From positions 94,270-158,269 of the forward strand of contig CAYXAA010000008.1 in NCBI GenBank assembly GCA_964462985.1: a DNA stretch of 64,000 bases, written 5' to 3'. Each line of letters opens with the position of its first letter. Within the stretch, counting starts at the first letter, position 1. A program made the translations under genes and the position numbers. Positions 34,928 through 43,635 of this stretch are shown here, piece after piece. A model generated the notes under the pieces. That model did not search any database, was not told where the DNA came from, and worked only from the letters and a program-made list of their open reading frames with translations. The DNA comes from CAYXAA01 sp964462985. GTDB lineage: Bacteria > Pseudomonadota > Alphaproteobacteria > Rhizobiales > Stappiaceae.

Positions 34928-35841
34928 TGGTTGGTCTCCGCCTCCTTCCCTGGGCTCTCGGCAGAACCCGGATCGTCGTAAAGCACGAAGGGACGCTCAT
35001 CGTCGGTGAAGACGCCGACCGGGCGGGCCTCGCCAGCGCCGGCCTGGGGCAGAACGAAATGGCGCAGCACACCGCCGAAAGCCCGTTCCAGGTTGGCCTG
35101 GGTGAAGGTCTCCCGCGTCGGACCGTAGGCGAGTACGGTGCCCTTGAGCAGCACCGTCCTGTCGCAGAACTCTGGAACGCTGCCGAGATTGTGCGTCGAG
35201 ACCAGCATCACCCGGCCTTCGTTGCGCAGCGCCTTCAGAAGCTCGACGATCGCCTCCTCGGTCTTGACGTCGACGCCGGTAAAGGGCTCATCGAGCAGGA
35301 TGACCCGGCCGTTCTGGGCAAGGGCGCGGGCGAGGAAGACGCGCTTTTTCTGCCCGCCGGAAAGTTCCCCGATCTGACGCTTGCGATAGTCGGTCATGCC
35401 GACGCGGGCGAGCGCGGCCTCGACCGCCGCATGGTCTGCCGCTTTCGGGATCCGAAGCAACCCCATGTGGCCGTAGCGGCCCATCATCACCACGTCCTCG
35501 ACGAGCACCGGAAAATTCCAGTCGACCTCCTCGGCCTGCGGCACATACGCTACGAGGTTTTGCCTCAGCGCGCTCCGGACGCTTTGGCCCAGCACCGAGA
35601 TCTCGCCACCGGCAAGGCGGACAAAGCCCATGATCGCCTTGAACAGCGTCGACTTGCCCGAGCCGTTGACCCCGACGAGAGCGGTGATGGTGCCGACAGG
35701 AATCTCGAAGGTGACGTCGCGCAGCGCCGTATGACCATTGCGGTAGGTTACGGTCGCGCCTTTGACCGACAGGCCGGATACCTCGGGGACCGCGCTGGTG
35801 CGCGCTGCCGCTTCCGCGACTGGCCGCTGGGTGACGTTCAT
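34924..35841 (-). CDS. sitB: Mn/Fe ABC transporter ATP-binding protein SitB
   Basis: This ABC ATPase has 305 residues. Walker A is GVNGSGKSTLFKA, signature ELSGGQKKRVFLARAL and Walker B VILLDEPFTGVD. It energises uptake through the SitC-SitD permeases. The C-terminal extension after the ATPase core (about residues 250-305) is acidic and low-complexity. Start and stop overlap sitA and sitC by 4 bases each. Confidence 0.93.
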   Translation of the reverse strand: MNVTQRPVAEAAARTSAVPEVSGLSVKGATVTYRNGHTALRDVTFEIPVGTITALVGVNGSGKSTLFKAIMGFVRLAGGEISVLGQSVRSALRQNLVAYVPQAEEVDWNFPVLVEDVVMMGRYGHMGLLRIPKAADHAAVEAALARVGMTDYRKRQIGELSGGQKKRVFLARALAQNGRVILLDEPFTGVDVKTEEAIVELLKALRNEGRVMLVSTHNLGSVPEFCDRTVLLKGTVLAYGPTRETFTQANLERAFGGVLRHFVLPQAGAGEARPVGVFTDDERPFVLYDDPGSAESPGKEAETNQ

Positions 35842-36791
35842 TGCGTCTGGCCCTTCACTCCATCGGCGAGACCCCGGGCGATCGTGTCTGAGGTAACACG
35901 CAGCAGGTCAACATAGGTGGGCACCGGTCCGTCGGCCTCACTCAAGGAATCCACATAGAGTACGCCGCCATAATGGGCTCCGGTTTCCCGCGCGACCTGC
36001 CGTGCGGGCTTGTCGGATACCGTGCTCTCGCTGAAGATTGCAGGGATCTTGTGCCGACGCATAGCGTCAATCACCTTGCGCACCTGTTGCGGCGTGCCCT
36101 GCTGGTCGGCGTTGATCGGCCAGAGATAGAGCTCCTTCAGCCCGAAGTCGCGCGCCAGATAGCTGAAGGCGCCCTCGCTGGTGACGAGCCAGCGCCGATC
36201 CTCCGGAATGCTGTCGAGCTTCGCTCTGATCGGCGCGATCATGGCGGAGACCCTGACCTTGTAGGCTTCGGCATTGGCTTTGTAGATCTCGGCATTGTCC
36301 GGATCGTGCTGCGCGAAGGCGTCGCGGATGTTGTCGATGTAGACAAGTGCGTTTTCGGGCGACATCCAAGCGTGCGGGTTGGGCTTGCCGCTGTAAGGGC
36401 CTTCGACGATACCCATCGCCTCGATCCCATCCGATACGATAACACCGGGAACTTCGCTGAGGTTCTGGAAGAATTTCTCAAACCAAAGTTCGAGATTGAG
36501 GCCATTCCACAGGATTAGGTCTGCGTCCTGGGCCTTCAAAATGTCGCGCGGTGTCGGCTGGTAGTTGTGGATCTCCGCGCCGGGCTTGGTGATCGATTCG
36601 ACCACCGCCGCATCTCCGGCGACGTTTCGCGCCATGTCGGCAATGACGGTGAAGGTGGTCACTGCTTTGAATTTGTCGGCCGCGACCGCCGCTGAAACAG
36701 CGATCGGTGCAAGGCTTGCAGCTAGGCCCACCAGCACCATGCCGGCCAGGCCGCCGGTCTTCAGCACCATCCGTCTCGCTCTGTCGGCCAT
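35838..36791 (-). CDS. sitA: Mn/Fe-binding periplasmic protein SitA
   Basis: This cluster A-I metal-binding protein of 317 residues has a signal peptide (positively charged RARRMVLK, then a hydrophobic stretch and AVAADK). The four metal ligands expected in Mn/Fe-binding members are visible: H75 in GAEIHNYQPTPRD, H140 in NPHAWMSPENA, E206 in SEGAFSYLARD and D281 in YVDSLSE. A histidine-rich loop, typical of zinc-specific ZnuA, is absent, which favours Mn or Fe. The ATG at 36791 has AGGAG at 8 bases. It starts the leftward sitABCD operon. Confidence 0.93.
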   Translation of the reverse strand: MADRARRMVLKTGGLAGMVLVGLAASLAPIAVSAAVAADKFKAVTTFTVIADMARNVAGDAAVVESITKPGAEIHNYQPTPRDILKAQDADLILWNGLNLELWFEKFFQNLSEVPGVIVSDGIEAMGIVEGPYSGKPNPHAWMSPENALVYIDNIRDAFAQHDPDNAEIYKANAEAYKVRVSAMIAPIRAKLDSIPEDRRWLVTSEGAFSYLARDFGLKELYLWPINADQQGTPQQVRKVIDAMRRHKIPAIFSESTVSDKPARQVARETGAHYGGVLYVDSLSEADGPVPTYVDLLRVTSDTIARGLADGVKGQTQ

Positions 36792-36884
36792 TTGACACTC
36801 CTGACGCCGGGGCCGGCGATTGCACCGCTGGCGTCGCAGACCCGTGGACACAATCCGGCAGGCTCCGATCGGTTCCTGACATTA

Positions 36885-36905
36885 TGCAACTGAGAACTAT
36901 TTGCA
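36885..36905 (-). promoter_or_regulatory. Candidate Mur/Fur-type operator upstream of sitA
   Basis: An inverted repeat TGCAA-N11-TTGCA lies about 95 bases before sitA. Mn-responsive Mur sites of rhizobia are AT-rich dyads of comparable size with TGCAA arms (from memory). The surrounding region is more AT-rich than its neighbourhood. Binding by Mur/Fur is an inference. Confidence 0.45.
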
Positions 36906-37711
36906 ACAAGAATCTCGAACGCCATGAAGATCTGATGCAGTGATGGACGTTTGGACAGCGCATGACCGGCCGCCGAACCGGTCAAACACAATGCGCACGC
37001 GCCGGCCTGCCATCACGCTCACGCCGGTCCGGCAATGCCCGTCGTTTTACTTCTGGCGACAGAGTCATACGTCGGGCGGCGGTACCGCGAAGGGCTGGGC
37101 AAGTGCTGAAGGTCCGCGTTGCTGCAATCGGGTTGCGTCGGCGACGTCGCCCCACCTTGGTCGTGGTCAGCCAGGCGCTGCCCGAGGCCGCAGCCACGAG
37201 GGAAAGCCGTCGGCACTACCGGAAAGAACGCTGTGCGGTGGCGACCGATCTCCCAGCCGCCGTTCTGGCTCGGTCGCGACCACCTTGGCGCAGCGAGCTC
37301 GTCCGGCGTCTTCTGAATGAGCGTACACCATCTCAGAGGCGCGCTGGCGACCACCGAGCCGGCCGGCGCCAAGTCCTGAAGCACCAGGGTAAGGTCGACG
37401 ACTTCGTCAAGGAGTTCAACACCGACGACCGCCGCACCAGGCGCTCGATAGGACCTGTCCTTGCGAGCACTACAGCCATTGCCGCGCACTATCGCGGACT
37501 GCCGGAACTCACTACTCTTTTCACGGCAAGGCCGCCACCGTGACTGCCTGCGGGCACATCTGTCACAATCGCAAGACGATCAATCGCAGCCAGGTTTTCG
37601 CCGGACAACCGGCGATATCACGCAATTCGACGATCCGTACGAACCGTCGGCTTCATTGACTATGATCTGGGCTATTTCGACGATGAGACATGCAGAGGGG
37701 AAATACGCGAG

Positions 37712-37734
37712 AACCCTTTCGAGCGAAAAGGGTT
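37712..37734. repeat. Perfect 8-bp hairpin downstream of tRNA-Gly
   Basis: AACCCTTT and AAAGGGTT flank a 7-base loop. Seen from the tRNA (minus strand), it lies about 60 bases after the 3' end. A T-run does not follow at once, so it is at best a weak terminator or a processing signal. Confidence 0.4.
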
Positions 37735-37744
37735 ACCCATCTCT

Positions 37745-37764
37745 TAGGTACGAACTGTTACCTA
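37745..37764. repeat. 6-bp inverted repeat next to tRNA-Gly
   Basis: TAGGTA and TACCTA flank an 8-base spacer, about 30 bases past the tRNA-Gly 3' end on its transcribed strand. It sits next to the 8-bp hairpin. No function can be assigned. Confidence 0.3.
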
Positions 37765-37794
37765 TGTCTCCGGGTCGTACACCAAGAAAACTGG

Positions 37795-37868
37795 AGCGGG
37801 CGATGGGATTCGAACCCACGACCCCAACCTTGGCAAGGTTGTGCTCTACCCCTGAGCTACACCCGCAA
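37795..37868 (-). tRNA. tRNA-Gly (GCC)
   Basis: The minus strand folds as a cloverleaf. The acceptor arms GCGGGTG / CGCCCGC pair with one wobble. The D arm is GCTC...GAGC, and the anticodon loop TTGCCAA gives anticodon GCC. The T arm contains GGTTCGAATCC. The discriminator is T and CCA is encoded at 37792-37794. Confidence 0.97.
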
Positions 37869-38202
37869 ACCAGTATTCGCACCGCCCCGAACCGTCCCGG
37901 CGGCGAAGTGGGCCGTATATGGACCAAGCCGTTTGAGAATGCAACAGGGTTTTTTGTCCTGCAGCACCGGGTGTGGACAAGGCGTTGCATCGAGGAGCCT
38001 TGCCGGCCCAAGGCCCGGTTTCACCGCCACGAGACGTCTTCAGGCGACGCATGTCGGCAGGCTGGCAGTGGACGCCCGCGCCGATGCTCGGCCAGCAACG
38101 ATACGCCTTGGCGTCGCTGGCACGGGCTGTATTGTGCACGCCGCGCAACCGCACCCTCTGGGGTGGCGATCGAAGCTCAGACACAGCGAACGAGAGCAAC
38201 CA
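37869..38202. other. Intergenic region between tRNA-Gly and the editing protein gene
   Basis: This 334-base region separates divergent genes. It must contain the tRNA-Gly promoter (reading left) and that of the YbaK-type gene (reading right). No other RNA, repeat or credible small ORF was seen. Confidence 0.4.
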
Positions 38203-38715
38203 ATGCCGGCTACCCGTGACGACTTGTTTTCCCTTCTCACGAACCTCGGGATCGAGAGCACCACTCATGAGCATGAAGCGGTCTTTACCGTCGCCGAGTC
38301 TTCCGATCTTCACGAGCGCATCCCGGGCGGCCACAGCAAGAACCTGTTCCTGAAGGACAAAAAGGGTAAGCTCTTTCTCGTCGTCGCGTTGCAGGACACC
38401 GTTATCGATCTCAAGTCAATCCACCAAGTTATCGGCGCGCAGGGACGGGTGTCGTTCGGCAGCGCTGACCTTCTGATGGAGGTGCTCGGCGTCGCCCCCG
38501 GATCGGTCACGCCATTCGCGTTGATCAACGACCGGGAAGCCCATCGGGTAACGCCGGTTTTTGATACGGCGTTGATGCGCCACGAGATCTTGAACTTTCA
38601 TCCGCTCGAAAACACGGCGACGACTTCGATCGGCCGCGACGACCTCCTTCGCTTCGTCGCGGCCTGCGGCCACCAGCCGCAGATTCTCACCGTCGGCATG
38701 GCAGAGGCCGACTGA
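38203..38715 (+). CDS. Prolyl-tRNA editing protein (ProX/YbaK-type deacylase)
   Basis: This free-standing aminoacyl-tRNA deacylase of the YbaK/ProX fold has 170 residues. It is expected to hydrolyse Ala-tRNA(Pro) and stop alanine misincorporation at proline codons. Typical parts are THEHEAVFTVAES near the N-terminus, KNLFLKDKKGKLFLVV and the GVAPGSVTPFALIND segment. The ATG at 38203 follows AGAGCAACC; a longer frame through the tRNA-Gly region was rejected. Assignment to ProXp-ala rather than YbaK proper rests on the LKDKK and GSVTPF motifs. Confidence 0.9.
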   Translation: MPATRDDLFSLLTNLGIESTTHEHEAVFTVAESSDLHERIPGGHSKNLFLKDKKGKLFLVVALQDTVIDLKSIHQVIGAQGRVSFGSADLLMEVLGVAPGSVTPFALINDREAHRVTPVFDTALMRHEILNFHPLENTATTSIGRDDLLRFVAACGHQPQILTVGMAEAD

Positions 38716-38921
38716 ACCGCCGAATTGTATTTCGCGATGCTGTGACCCATGTTAGGGCGGACGCAACGGGAGAGCGGACGGACAGTATTCGAAGGGTCGG
38801 CCCGCAACTTCCCGACCCATGGACAGGATCGCGATGGGACCTGCGGGACTCCGCTCGGCGGCCATTGCGTCCCGACCGCACCGGCATTGTCCGGTGCGGC
38901 CGAACCGGCGAGGAAAACAGA

Positions 38922-39869
38922 ATGAGCGGTCAGGGTTTTTCGATCGGCGGCTCCTTAGGAACGGGGCCGAGCCAAGGCAATGGCGCCAGCGCGTCCGGCG
39001 GCGACTCTATCAGTGACGTGACCACGCAGAGCTTTATGGCTGACGTGATCGAGGCGTCGCGCCACCAGCCGGTTTTGGTCGACTTCTGGGCGCCGTGGTG
39101 TGGACCATGTCGACAATTGACACCGGTGCTGGAAAAGGTCGTGCGCGCTGCCAAAGGGGCAGTGCGTCTGGTCAAGATGAACATCGACCAATATCCGGAA
39201 GTCGCCGGGCAGCTCGGGATCCAGTCAATTCCGGCCGTCATCGCATTCAAAAATGGCCAGCCGATCGACGGCTTCATGGGCGCTCAGCCCGAAAGCCAGA
39301 TCAAGGCCTTCATCGAACGGCTTGCTGGACCGATCGGTGCTTCGGATGCCGAACAGCTCTTGGCCGAGGCCGATGCGGCTCGGGAGGCCAAGGATTATTC
39401 CGGAGCAGCCCAGCTCTATGGTGCTGTGATGGCCAGCGAGCCGGAGAACGCGAAGGCAATCGCCGGGCTGTCGCGCTGCTATCTCGGTCTGGGCGACCTG
39501 GAGCGGGCACGTCAAGCGCTCCAGATGGTGCCGGAGGCGGCGGCAAACGATCCGGACGTCGCCGCGGCAAAGGCGGCAATTGCGCTTGCGGAGCAGGCGG
39601 AGCAGCTTGGCGATCTTGCCGAACTGCAGGCAGCGGTAGAGGCCGATCCCGACAATCACGCCGCGAGGTTTGACCTTGCTGCAGCGCTTGCCGCGCGCGG
39701 TGACAAGACGGCGGCGGTCGATCACTTGGTCGAGATCGTGCGCCGCGACCGCGGCTGGAACGAAGATGGCGCGCGCAAGCAACTGCTGCAGTTCTTCGAT
39801 GCCTGGGGCATGAAGGACCCGGCGACGGGATATGGCAGGCGCAAGCTGTCGTCCGTGCTGTTTTCCTGA
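38922..39869 (+). CDS. cnoX: CnoX-like thioredoxin with TPR domain
   Basis: This 315-residue cytoplasmic protein combines an N-terminal thioredoxin domain (active site WAPWCGPCRQLTPVLE, about residues 55-70) and a C-terminal TPR region (AAQLYGAVMASEPENAKAIAGLSRCYLGLGD and later). This is the layout of the chaperedoxin CnoX (YbbN). The intact CGPC means it may have redox activity, unlike E. coli CnoX. The N-terminal 30 residues are glycine/serine-rich. It leads the block cnoX / LON-domain / Trm112-like gene seen in many alphaproteobacteria. Confidence 0.92.
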   Translation: MSGQGFSIGGSLGTGPSQGNGASASGGDSISDVTTQSFMADVIEASRHQPVLVDFWAPWCGPCRQLTPVLEKVVRAAKGAVRLVKMNIDQYPEVAGQLGIQSIPAVIAFKNGQPIDGFMGAQPESQIKAFIERLAGPIGASDAEQLLAEADAAREAKDYSGAAQLYGAVMASEPENAKAIAGLSRCYLGLGDLERARQALQMVPEAAANDPDVAAAKAAIALAEQAEQLGDLAELQAAVEADPDNHAARFDLAAALAARGDKTAAVDHLVEIVRRDRGWNEDGARKQLLQFFDAWGMKDPATGYGRRKLSSVLFS

Positions 39870-40027
39870 CCTCAGCGCCATGGGCGGAAATTCGGTCTCA
39901 TTCCGTCGCTTGGACAATTTTCAAGCACTTCAGGATCGATCGGCTGTTGGAATGTTTCGGTTTTCGGTTGAACGTCCGCTGATCCGGGCGGACAGCCGTT
40001 GCCGTCCGTGGTGAGGGAACTGCCGCC

Positions 40028-40708
40028 ATGAACGCGGGCAACGCCACATACGAGGGACCCGGGGACCTGCCGCAGCGGTTGCCGCTGTTTCCCCTCGTCG
40101 GCGCACTGCTTCTGCCCCACGCCCGGATGCCGCTCAACATCTTTGAGCCACGCTATCTGGCGATGGTCGACGCTGCGCTGTCCGGAGACCGGGTGATCGG
40201 CATGATCCAGCCGGACTACGCCATGGCCGGCGTCGATGATGTGCCGCACCCGCCGTTGTGCACCGTCGGCTGCGCCGGCAGAATTGTCGCCTGGCAGGAG
40301 ACAGGAGACGGACGCTATCTAATCACGTTGGTCGGAATTGCGCGGTTCGACCTTGTCGCGGAGCGTGACGAGGCTACGCCCTATCGGGTCGGCGACGTTT
40401 CCTTTGCCCGATTTGCCGAGGACTTTACGACCGGCCTGGGGGAGGCTGAGGTTGACCGCGAGGCTCTCGTTCGAACCCTCAGGGCCTATCTCGAGGCCAA
40501 CGACCTGGAAGCCGACTGGGAGAGTATCGGCAAAGCCTCGACGGAGGTACTTGTCAACGCGCTGTCGATGATGAGTCCTTATGGCCCGGCGGAGAAGCAG
40601 GCGCTGCTCGAGGCTCCGGATCTGCGGACGCGGGCTGAGACCCTGGTGGCCCTGACCGAGGTCGAGCTTGCGCGCCGAGGCTCCGATGATGGCATGACGC
40701 TGCAGTGA
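40028..40708 (+). CDS. LON peptidase N-terminal (substrate-binding) domain protein
   Basis: This 226-residue protein consists only of the LON substrate-binding domain and has no ATPase or protease part. Family signatures are LPLFPLVGALLLPHARMPLNIFEPRYLAMV near the N-terminus and GCAGRIVAWQETGDGRYLITLVGIARF. Such short proteins are of unknown role. It sits 158 bases after cnoX and 138 bases before the Trm112-like gene, as in related genomes. Confidence 0.92.
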   Translation: MNAGNATYEGPGDLPQRLPLFPLVGALLLPHARMPLNIFEPRYLAMVDAALSGDRVIGMIQPDYAMAGVDDVPHPPLCTVGCAGRIVAWQETGDGRYLITLVGIARFDLVAERDEATPYRVGDVSFARFAEDFTTGLGEAEVDREALVRTLRAYLEANDLEADWESIGKASTEVLVNALSMMSPYGPAEKQALLEAPDLRTRAETLVALTEVELARRGSDDGMTLQ

Positions 40709-40846
40709 TCAGGCCCATCACCTGAATGCCGCCAGCGCCCATGAGTTGGCTGGTAGTTGGGAATGGGTCGGCCTGTCGAGGTTTTCTCGCCCCCAATCTA
40801 GCGATTACTGGTTCAACACCGAACAATGACAGACGAAGAGGGAGCC

Positions 40847-41038
40847 ATGTCCGGGGAAGCCACGCGACCAATCGATCCGAAGCTGCTTGAGCTTCTGGTC
40901 TGCCCGTTGACGAAGACCACGCTGGAGTATGACGCAAAGGCGCAGGAACTGATCTCGCGCGCCGCCAAGCTTGCCTATCCGATCCGCGACGGCATTCCGA
41001 TCATGCTGCCGGACGAGGCGCGCAAGCTGGAGGATTGA
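40847..41038 (+). CDS. Trm112 family protein (YcaR-like)
   Basis: This protein has 63 residues with the short zinc-ribbon-like fold. IDPKLLELLVCPLTKTTLEYD and KLAYPIRDGIPIMLPDEAR are the family signature. Only one Cys (LVCPLT) remains, so zinc binding is unlikely, as in many bacterial members. The second ATG (40847) was chosen because GAGGGAG precedes it; the ATG at 40826 has no such site. In yeast, Trm112 activates methyltransferases; the bacterial role is open. Confidence 0.9.
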   Translation: MSGEATRPIDPKLLELLVCPLTKTTLEYDAKAQELISRAAKLAYPIRDGIPIMLPDEARKLED

Positions 41039-41109
41039 ACGTCCCCGCGGCAGGACCGGCACCGCAGTGCCTGGGTTCGGCCGTCTGAAACTCGGCTCGA
41101 TCGAGCAGC

Positions 41110-42003
41110 TTACAACGCGGGCTCGGGCCAGCCGCGGCGGCGGCAGGCGGCTCGAACGGTGTTGGCGAGCAGGCAGGCGATGGTCATCGGGCCGACGCCA
41201 CCCGGGACAGGGGTGATCGCGCCAGCGACCTCCGCCGCCTCGTCGAAGCAGACGTCGCCGACCAGCTTGGTGGCCCCTTCGCCTTTTTCGGGCGCCGGTA
41301 CCCGGTTGATGCCGACGTCGATCACAGTAGCACCCGGCCTGATCCAGTCGCCACGCACCATCTCCGACCGGCCGACGGCGGCAACGACAAGGTCAGCGCC
41401 GCGACACAGCGCCGCGATGTCACGCGTCTTCGAATGGGCCATGGTGACCGTGCAGTTTTCGTTCTGCAGCAGGAGTGCCACCGGCTTGCCGACTAGGATC
41501 GAACGGCCGAGCACGACCGCTTCCAGACCCGACAAGTCGCCAATCGCCTCGCGGGCAAGGATGACGCAGCCGAGCGGCGTACAGGGAACGAGGCCCGGCT
41601 TGCCAAGGACGATCCGTCCCGCATTCATCGGATGCAGACCGTCGACGTCCTTGGCGGGATCGATTGCAAGCACGATGCGGTCGGAGTCGATCTGTTTCGG
41701 TAGCGGCATCTGCACCAGAATGCCGTCGACGTCCGGATCGGCATTAAGGGTCTCAACCAAAGCCAGCAGATCGGCTTCCGTGGTGTCCTGGGGAAGGCGA
41801 TGCTCGATCGATCGCATCCCGCATTCGACGGTCTGTCGCGCCTTGTTGGCGACATAGACCCGGCTTGCCGGATCATCGCCGACGAGCACGACCGCGAGAG
41901 CGGGCACCGCGCCGTGCGCGGCCTCGAGCGCCTTCACTGTGGTCCGCACCGTTTCACGCAAGGTGGTGGCCCGCGCCTTGCCATCGATGAGGGAAGCTGT
42001 CAC
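41110..42003 (-). CDS. folD: Bifunctional methylenetetrahydrofolate dehydrogenase / cyclohydrolase FolD
   Basis: FolD interconverts 5,10-methylene- and 10-formyl-tetrahydrofolate with NADP. The 297 residues contain the catalytic YVANKARQTVECG segment (Lys), VDGILVQMPLP, DVDGLHPMNAGRI and PVPGGVGPMTIACL, all diagnostic. It converges with the Trm112-like gene and lies downstream of the DUF167/YggT pair, 68 bases from the DUF167 stop. Confidence 0.98.
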   Translation of the reverse strand: MTASLIDGKARATTLRETVRTTVKALEAAHGAVPALAVVLVGDDPASRVYVANKARQTVECGMRSIEHRLPQDTTEADLLALVETLNADPDVDGILVQMPLPKQIDSDRIVLAIDPAKDVDGLHPMNAGRIVLGKPGLVPCTPLGCVILAREAIGDLSGLEAVVLGRSILVGKPVALLLQNENCTVTMAHSKTRDIAALCRGADLVVAAVGRSEMVRGDWIRPGATVIDVGINRVPAPEKGEGATKLVGDVCFDEAAEVAGAITPVPGGVGPMTIACLLANTVRAACRRRGWPEPAL

Positions 42004-42071
42004 GCGTCATTCTCCCAAAGCTGAAATCGTCTCGCGACGCCCACAACGGACGATCGATGTTGTGCGATGTC

Positions 42072-42410
42072 TCAGACTACCGTTTTGGGCACGCAGAGCG
42101 TCGTCAATCGTGCGGCAAGCGTCGTCGCGTCACCGTCAATGCCGAGCGTCTTCAACCGTGCCGTCGCACCGCTCTCCAGCCGAACCGCGGACTTGGGCAG
42201 CTTCAGCGCACGCGAGAACAGCGCACAAACCGCCTTGTTGGCCTCGTCCTTGTCGGGAATCGCCCTAACCCGGGCCAGCACCACCGCGCGCCCGTCGGAC
42301 AGCCGGCCGAGCCCGCCGATTTCATCGCGGGCAGCCTTTGGAGTCAGACGGACGAAGACGCGCAGACCTCCCGCCGTTTCCTCCCAGGCTTTGCTGGCCG
42401 CCTCGGTCAC
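42072..42410 (-). CDS. DUF167 family protein (YggU-like)
   Basis: This 112-residue protein of the DUF167/YggU family has an unknown role. Typical parts are GLRVFVRLTPKAARDEIGG, VLARVRAIPDKDEANKAVCALFSRAL and the C-terminal GDATTLAARLT. The start is a GTG at 42410, 7 bases after the yggT stop, so the two are cotranscribed, as in many proteobacteria. Confidence 0.92.
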   Translation of the reverse strand: MTEAASKAWEETAGGLRVFVRLTPKAARDEIGGLGRLSDGRAVVLARVRAIPDKDEANKAVCALFSRALKLPKSAVRLESGATARLKTLGIDGDATTLAARLTTLCVPKTVV

Positions 42411-42416
42411 GCCGGC

Positions 42417-42707
42417 TCAAAACACGTTCGGATAGATGTAGCGGATGATGATGTTCTGGACCAGGAACACGCCGAGGAGCAGCACCACCGGCGAAAGGTC
42501 CAGGCCGCCGAAGGCAGGCAGGAAACGCCGGATCGGCCGCAGCAGTGGCTCGGTCAGGCTGTAGAGGGCCTGGCCGATCATCGATACGAACTGGTTGCGC
42601 GGGTTGACCACGTTGAAGGCGTAAAGCCACGAAAAAATTGCGCTGGCGATGATCACCCATACGTACAGGTTCAGCACCAGGAGAATCACGTCGAGAATTG
42701 CGCGCAT
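42417..42707 (-). CDS. YggT family inner-membrane protein
   Basis: This 96-residue protein has two or three hydrophobic segments (ILDVILLVLNLYVWVIIASAIFSWL and VVLLLGVFLVQNIIIRYI) and the family motif LTEPLLRPIRRFLP in between. YggT proteins are linked to osmotic stress and cell-division gene clusters, but their biochemical role is unknown. It is the first gene of the leftward yggT-DUF167-folD group. Confidence 0.94.
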   Translation of the reverse strand: MRAILDVILLVLNLYVWVIIASAIFSWLYAFNVVNPRNQFVSMIGQALYSLTEPLLRPIRRFLPAFGGLDLSPVVLLLGVFLVQNIIIRYIYPNVF

Positions 42708-42922
42708 GGATCGGCAGGGCCTCGCTCTGGTCGTGTCGCAAAGTCACGGGCCCTGATGTAGCCGCAGGAAGAACCCGCCGCAAGGCGGCGCCTGCGGTTG
42801 CATCCAACGCTTTTGCTGACGTTCAAGCGTCTCAGCGTGCGAAAACGTCCTATCTGATGCCGCCGGTCTGGCTCTTGACAGTGCAGCGGGCCATGACCTA
42901 AATGCCGCTCACGCCTTCGGGC

Positions 42923-42995
42923 GGGGCCGTAGCTCAGATGGGAGAGCGCTGCAATCGCACTGCAGAGGTCAGGGGTTCGATTCCCCTCGGCTCCA
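42923..42995 (+). tRNA. tRNA-Ala (CGC)
   Basis: A full cloverleaf is seen: acceptor arms GGGGCCG / CGGCTCC (one wobble), D arm GCTC...GAGC, anticodon stem CTGCA / TGCAG with loop ATCGCAC (anticodon CGC), and T arm AGGGG TTCGATT CCCCT. CCA is encoded at 42996-42998. It reads the GCG alanine codon, common in this GC-rich genome. Confidence 0.96.
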
Positions 42996-43165
42996 CCAAT
43001 TTTCCAAGTAAATCAATAAATTGAAGCTTGTTTGGCGCCGGCGCCAGTCCGAGAAGCTGCACTAGGCATAGGCTTCCTGAATGCGCTGAGCCCCATTTTC
43101 AAACGAGGGGGCATCTACGGCCGCCAGCCGCTCGTGGAGGAGGTGTCCGACGCTGGAGGCGGCGT

Positions 43166-43582
43166 TTACTGTGCCCGGCGATAAACCACGCTGTTGCTGA
43201 CAGGTCCCTGGCCGGGTACCTGCACAGTTTGCTCGATGGTCAATATCTGACCGTCCTCGGAGAGCGTGCGCCGCGCCGTCATCAGGGTTGCCCCTTGGCG
43301 CCGCGCCTCGGACACAAGCGTACGGTCATCGGCGAAATAGAGCACGAGCCGATCGGCAAGCCCGCTTTCGATGAGCGGCGTCTCGCGGCCGTCCGGCACA
43401 CCGGTAAACTCGGCCTTCACCGTTTCGCCAGTGGCCTCGGTCATAGCGACCTTGAAGCTTATCAGGCCGAATCGTTCTTCGATCCGGCACGATCCGGCAC
43501 GTGGCAACGCTCCTTGGTCGAACTCGCTTTCGTCGACATCGAGCAGCCAGGTGCCGAGGAAGGGTTTGATCCGGTCGGTCAT
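43166..43582 (-). CDS. Hypothetical protein, lipocalin-like in character
   Basis: This 138-residue protein is not recognised by me. It begins IKPFLGTWLLDVDESEFDQG and contains alternating short beta-strand-like stretches (FGLISFKVAMTEATGETVKAEFTG, QILTIEQTVQVPGQG), which resemble small beta-barrel proteins. There is no signal peptide and no membrane segment. It lies 53 bases downstream of leuB on the same strand, possibly in one transcript. Function unknown. Confidence 0.7.
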   Translation of the reverse strand: MTDRIKPFLGTWLLDVDESEFDQGALPRAGSCRIEERFGLISFKVAMTEATGETVKAEFTGVPDGRETPLIESGLADRLVLYFADDRTLVSEARRQGATLMTARRTLSEDGQILTIEQTVQVPGQGPVSNSVVYRRAQ

Positions 43583-43635
43583 GGTCTGACCCGGGGCGGA
43601 GGCGACGTGAAACGTGGCTCCGCCGCAGATGCTCC

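Larger units (their letters stand above)
36906..37791. other. Gene-free region between sitA promoter and tRNA-Gly
   Basis: Nearly 900 bases hold no gene I can support. Open frames exist on both strands (for example 36962-37543 forward and 37019-37489 reverse), but they are arginine- and serine-rich with no recognisable domain. Two hairpins close to tRNA-Gly are listed separately. The stretch may be decayed coding sequence, but no parent gene could be identified. Confidence 0.5.

Noticed and set aside
36962..37543. 193-codon open frame that might be a transposase remnant
   Set aside because: No DDE or integrase motif and no terminal repeats; R/S-rich content fits a shadow frame. Kept only as part of a gene-free region.
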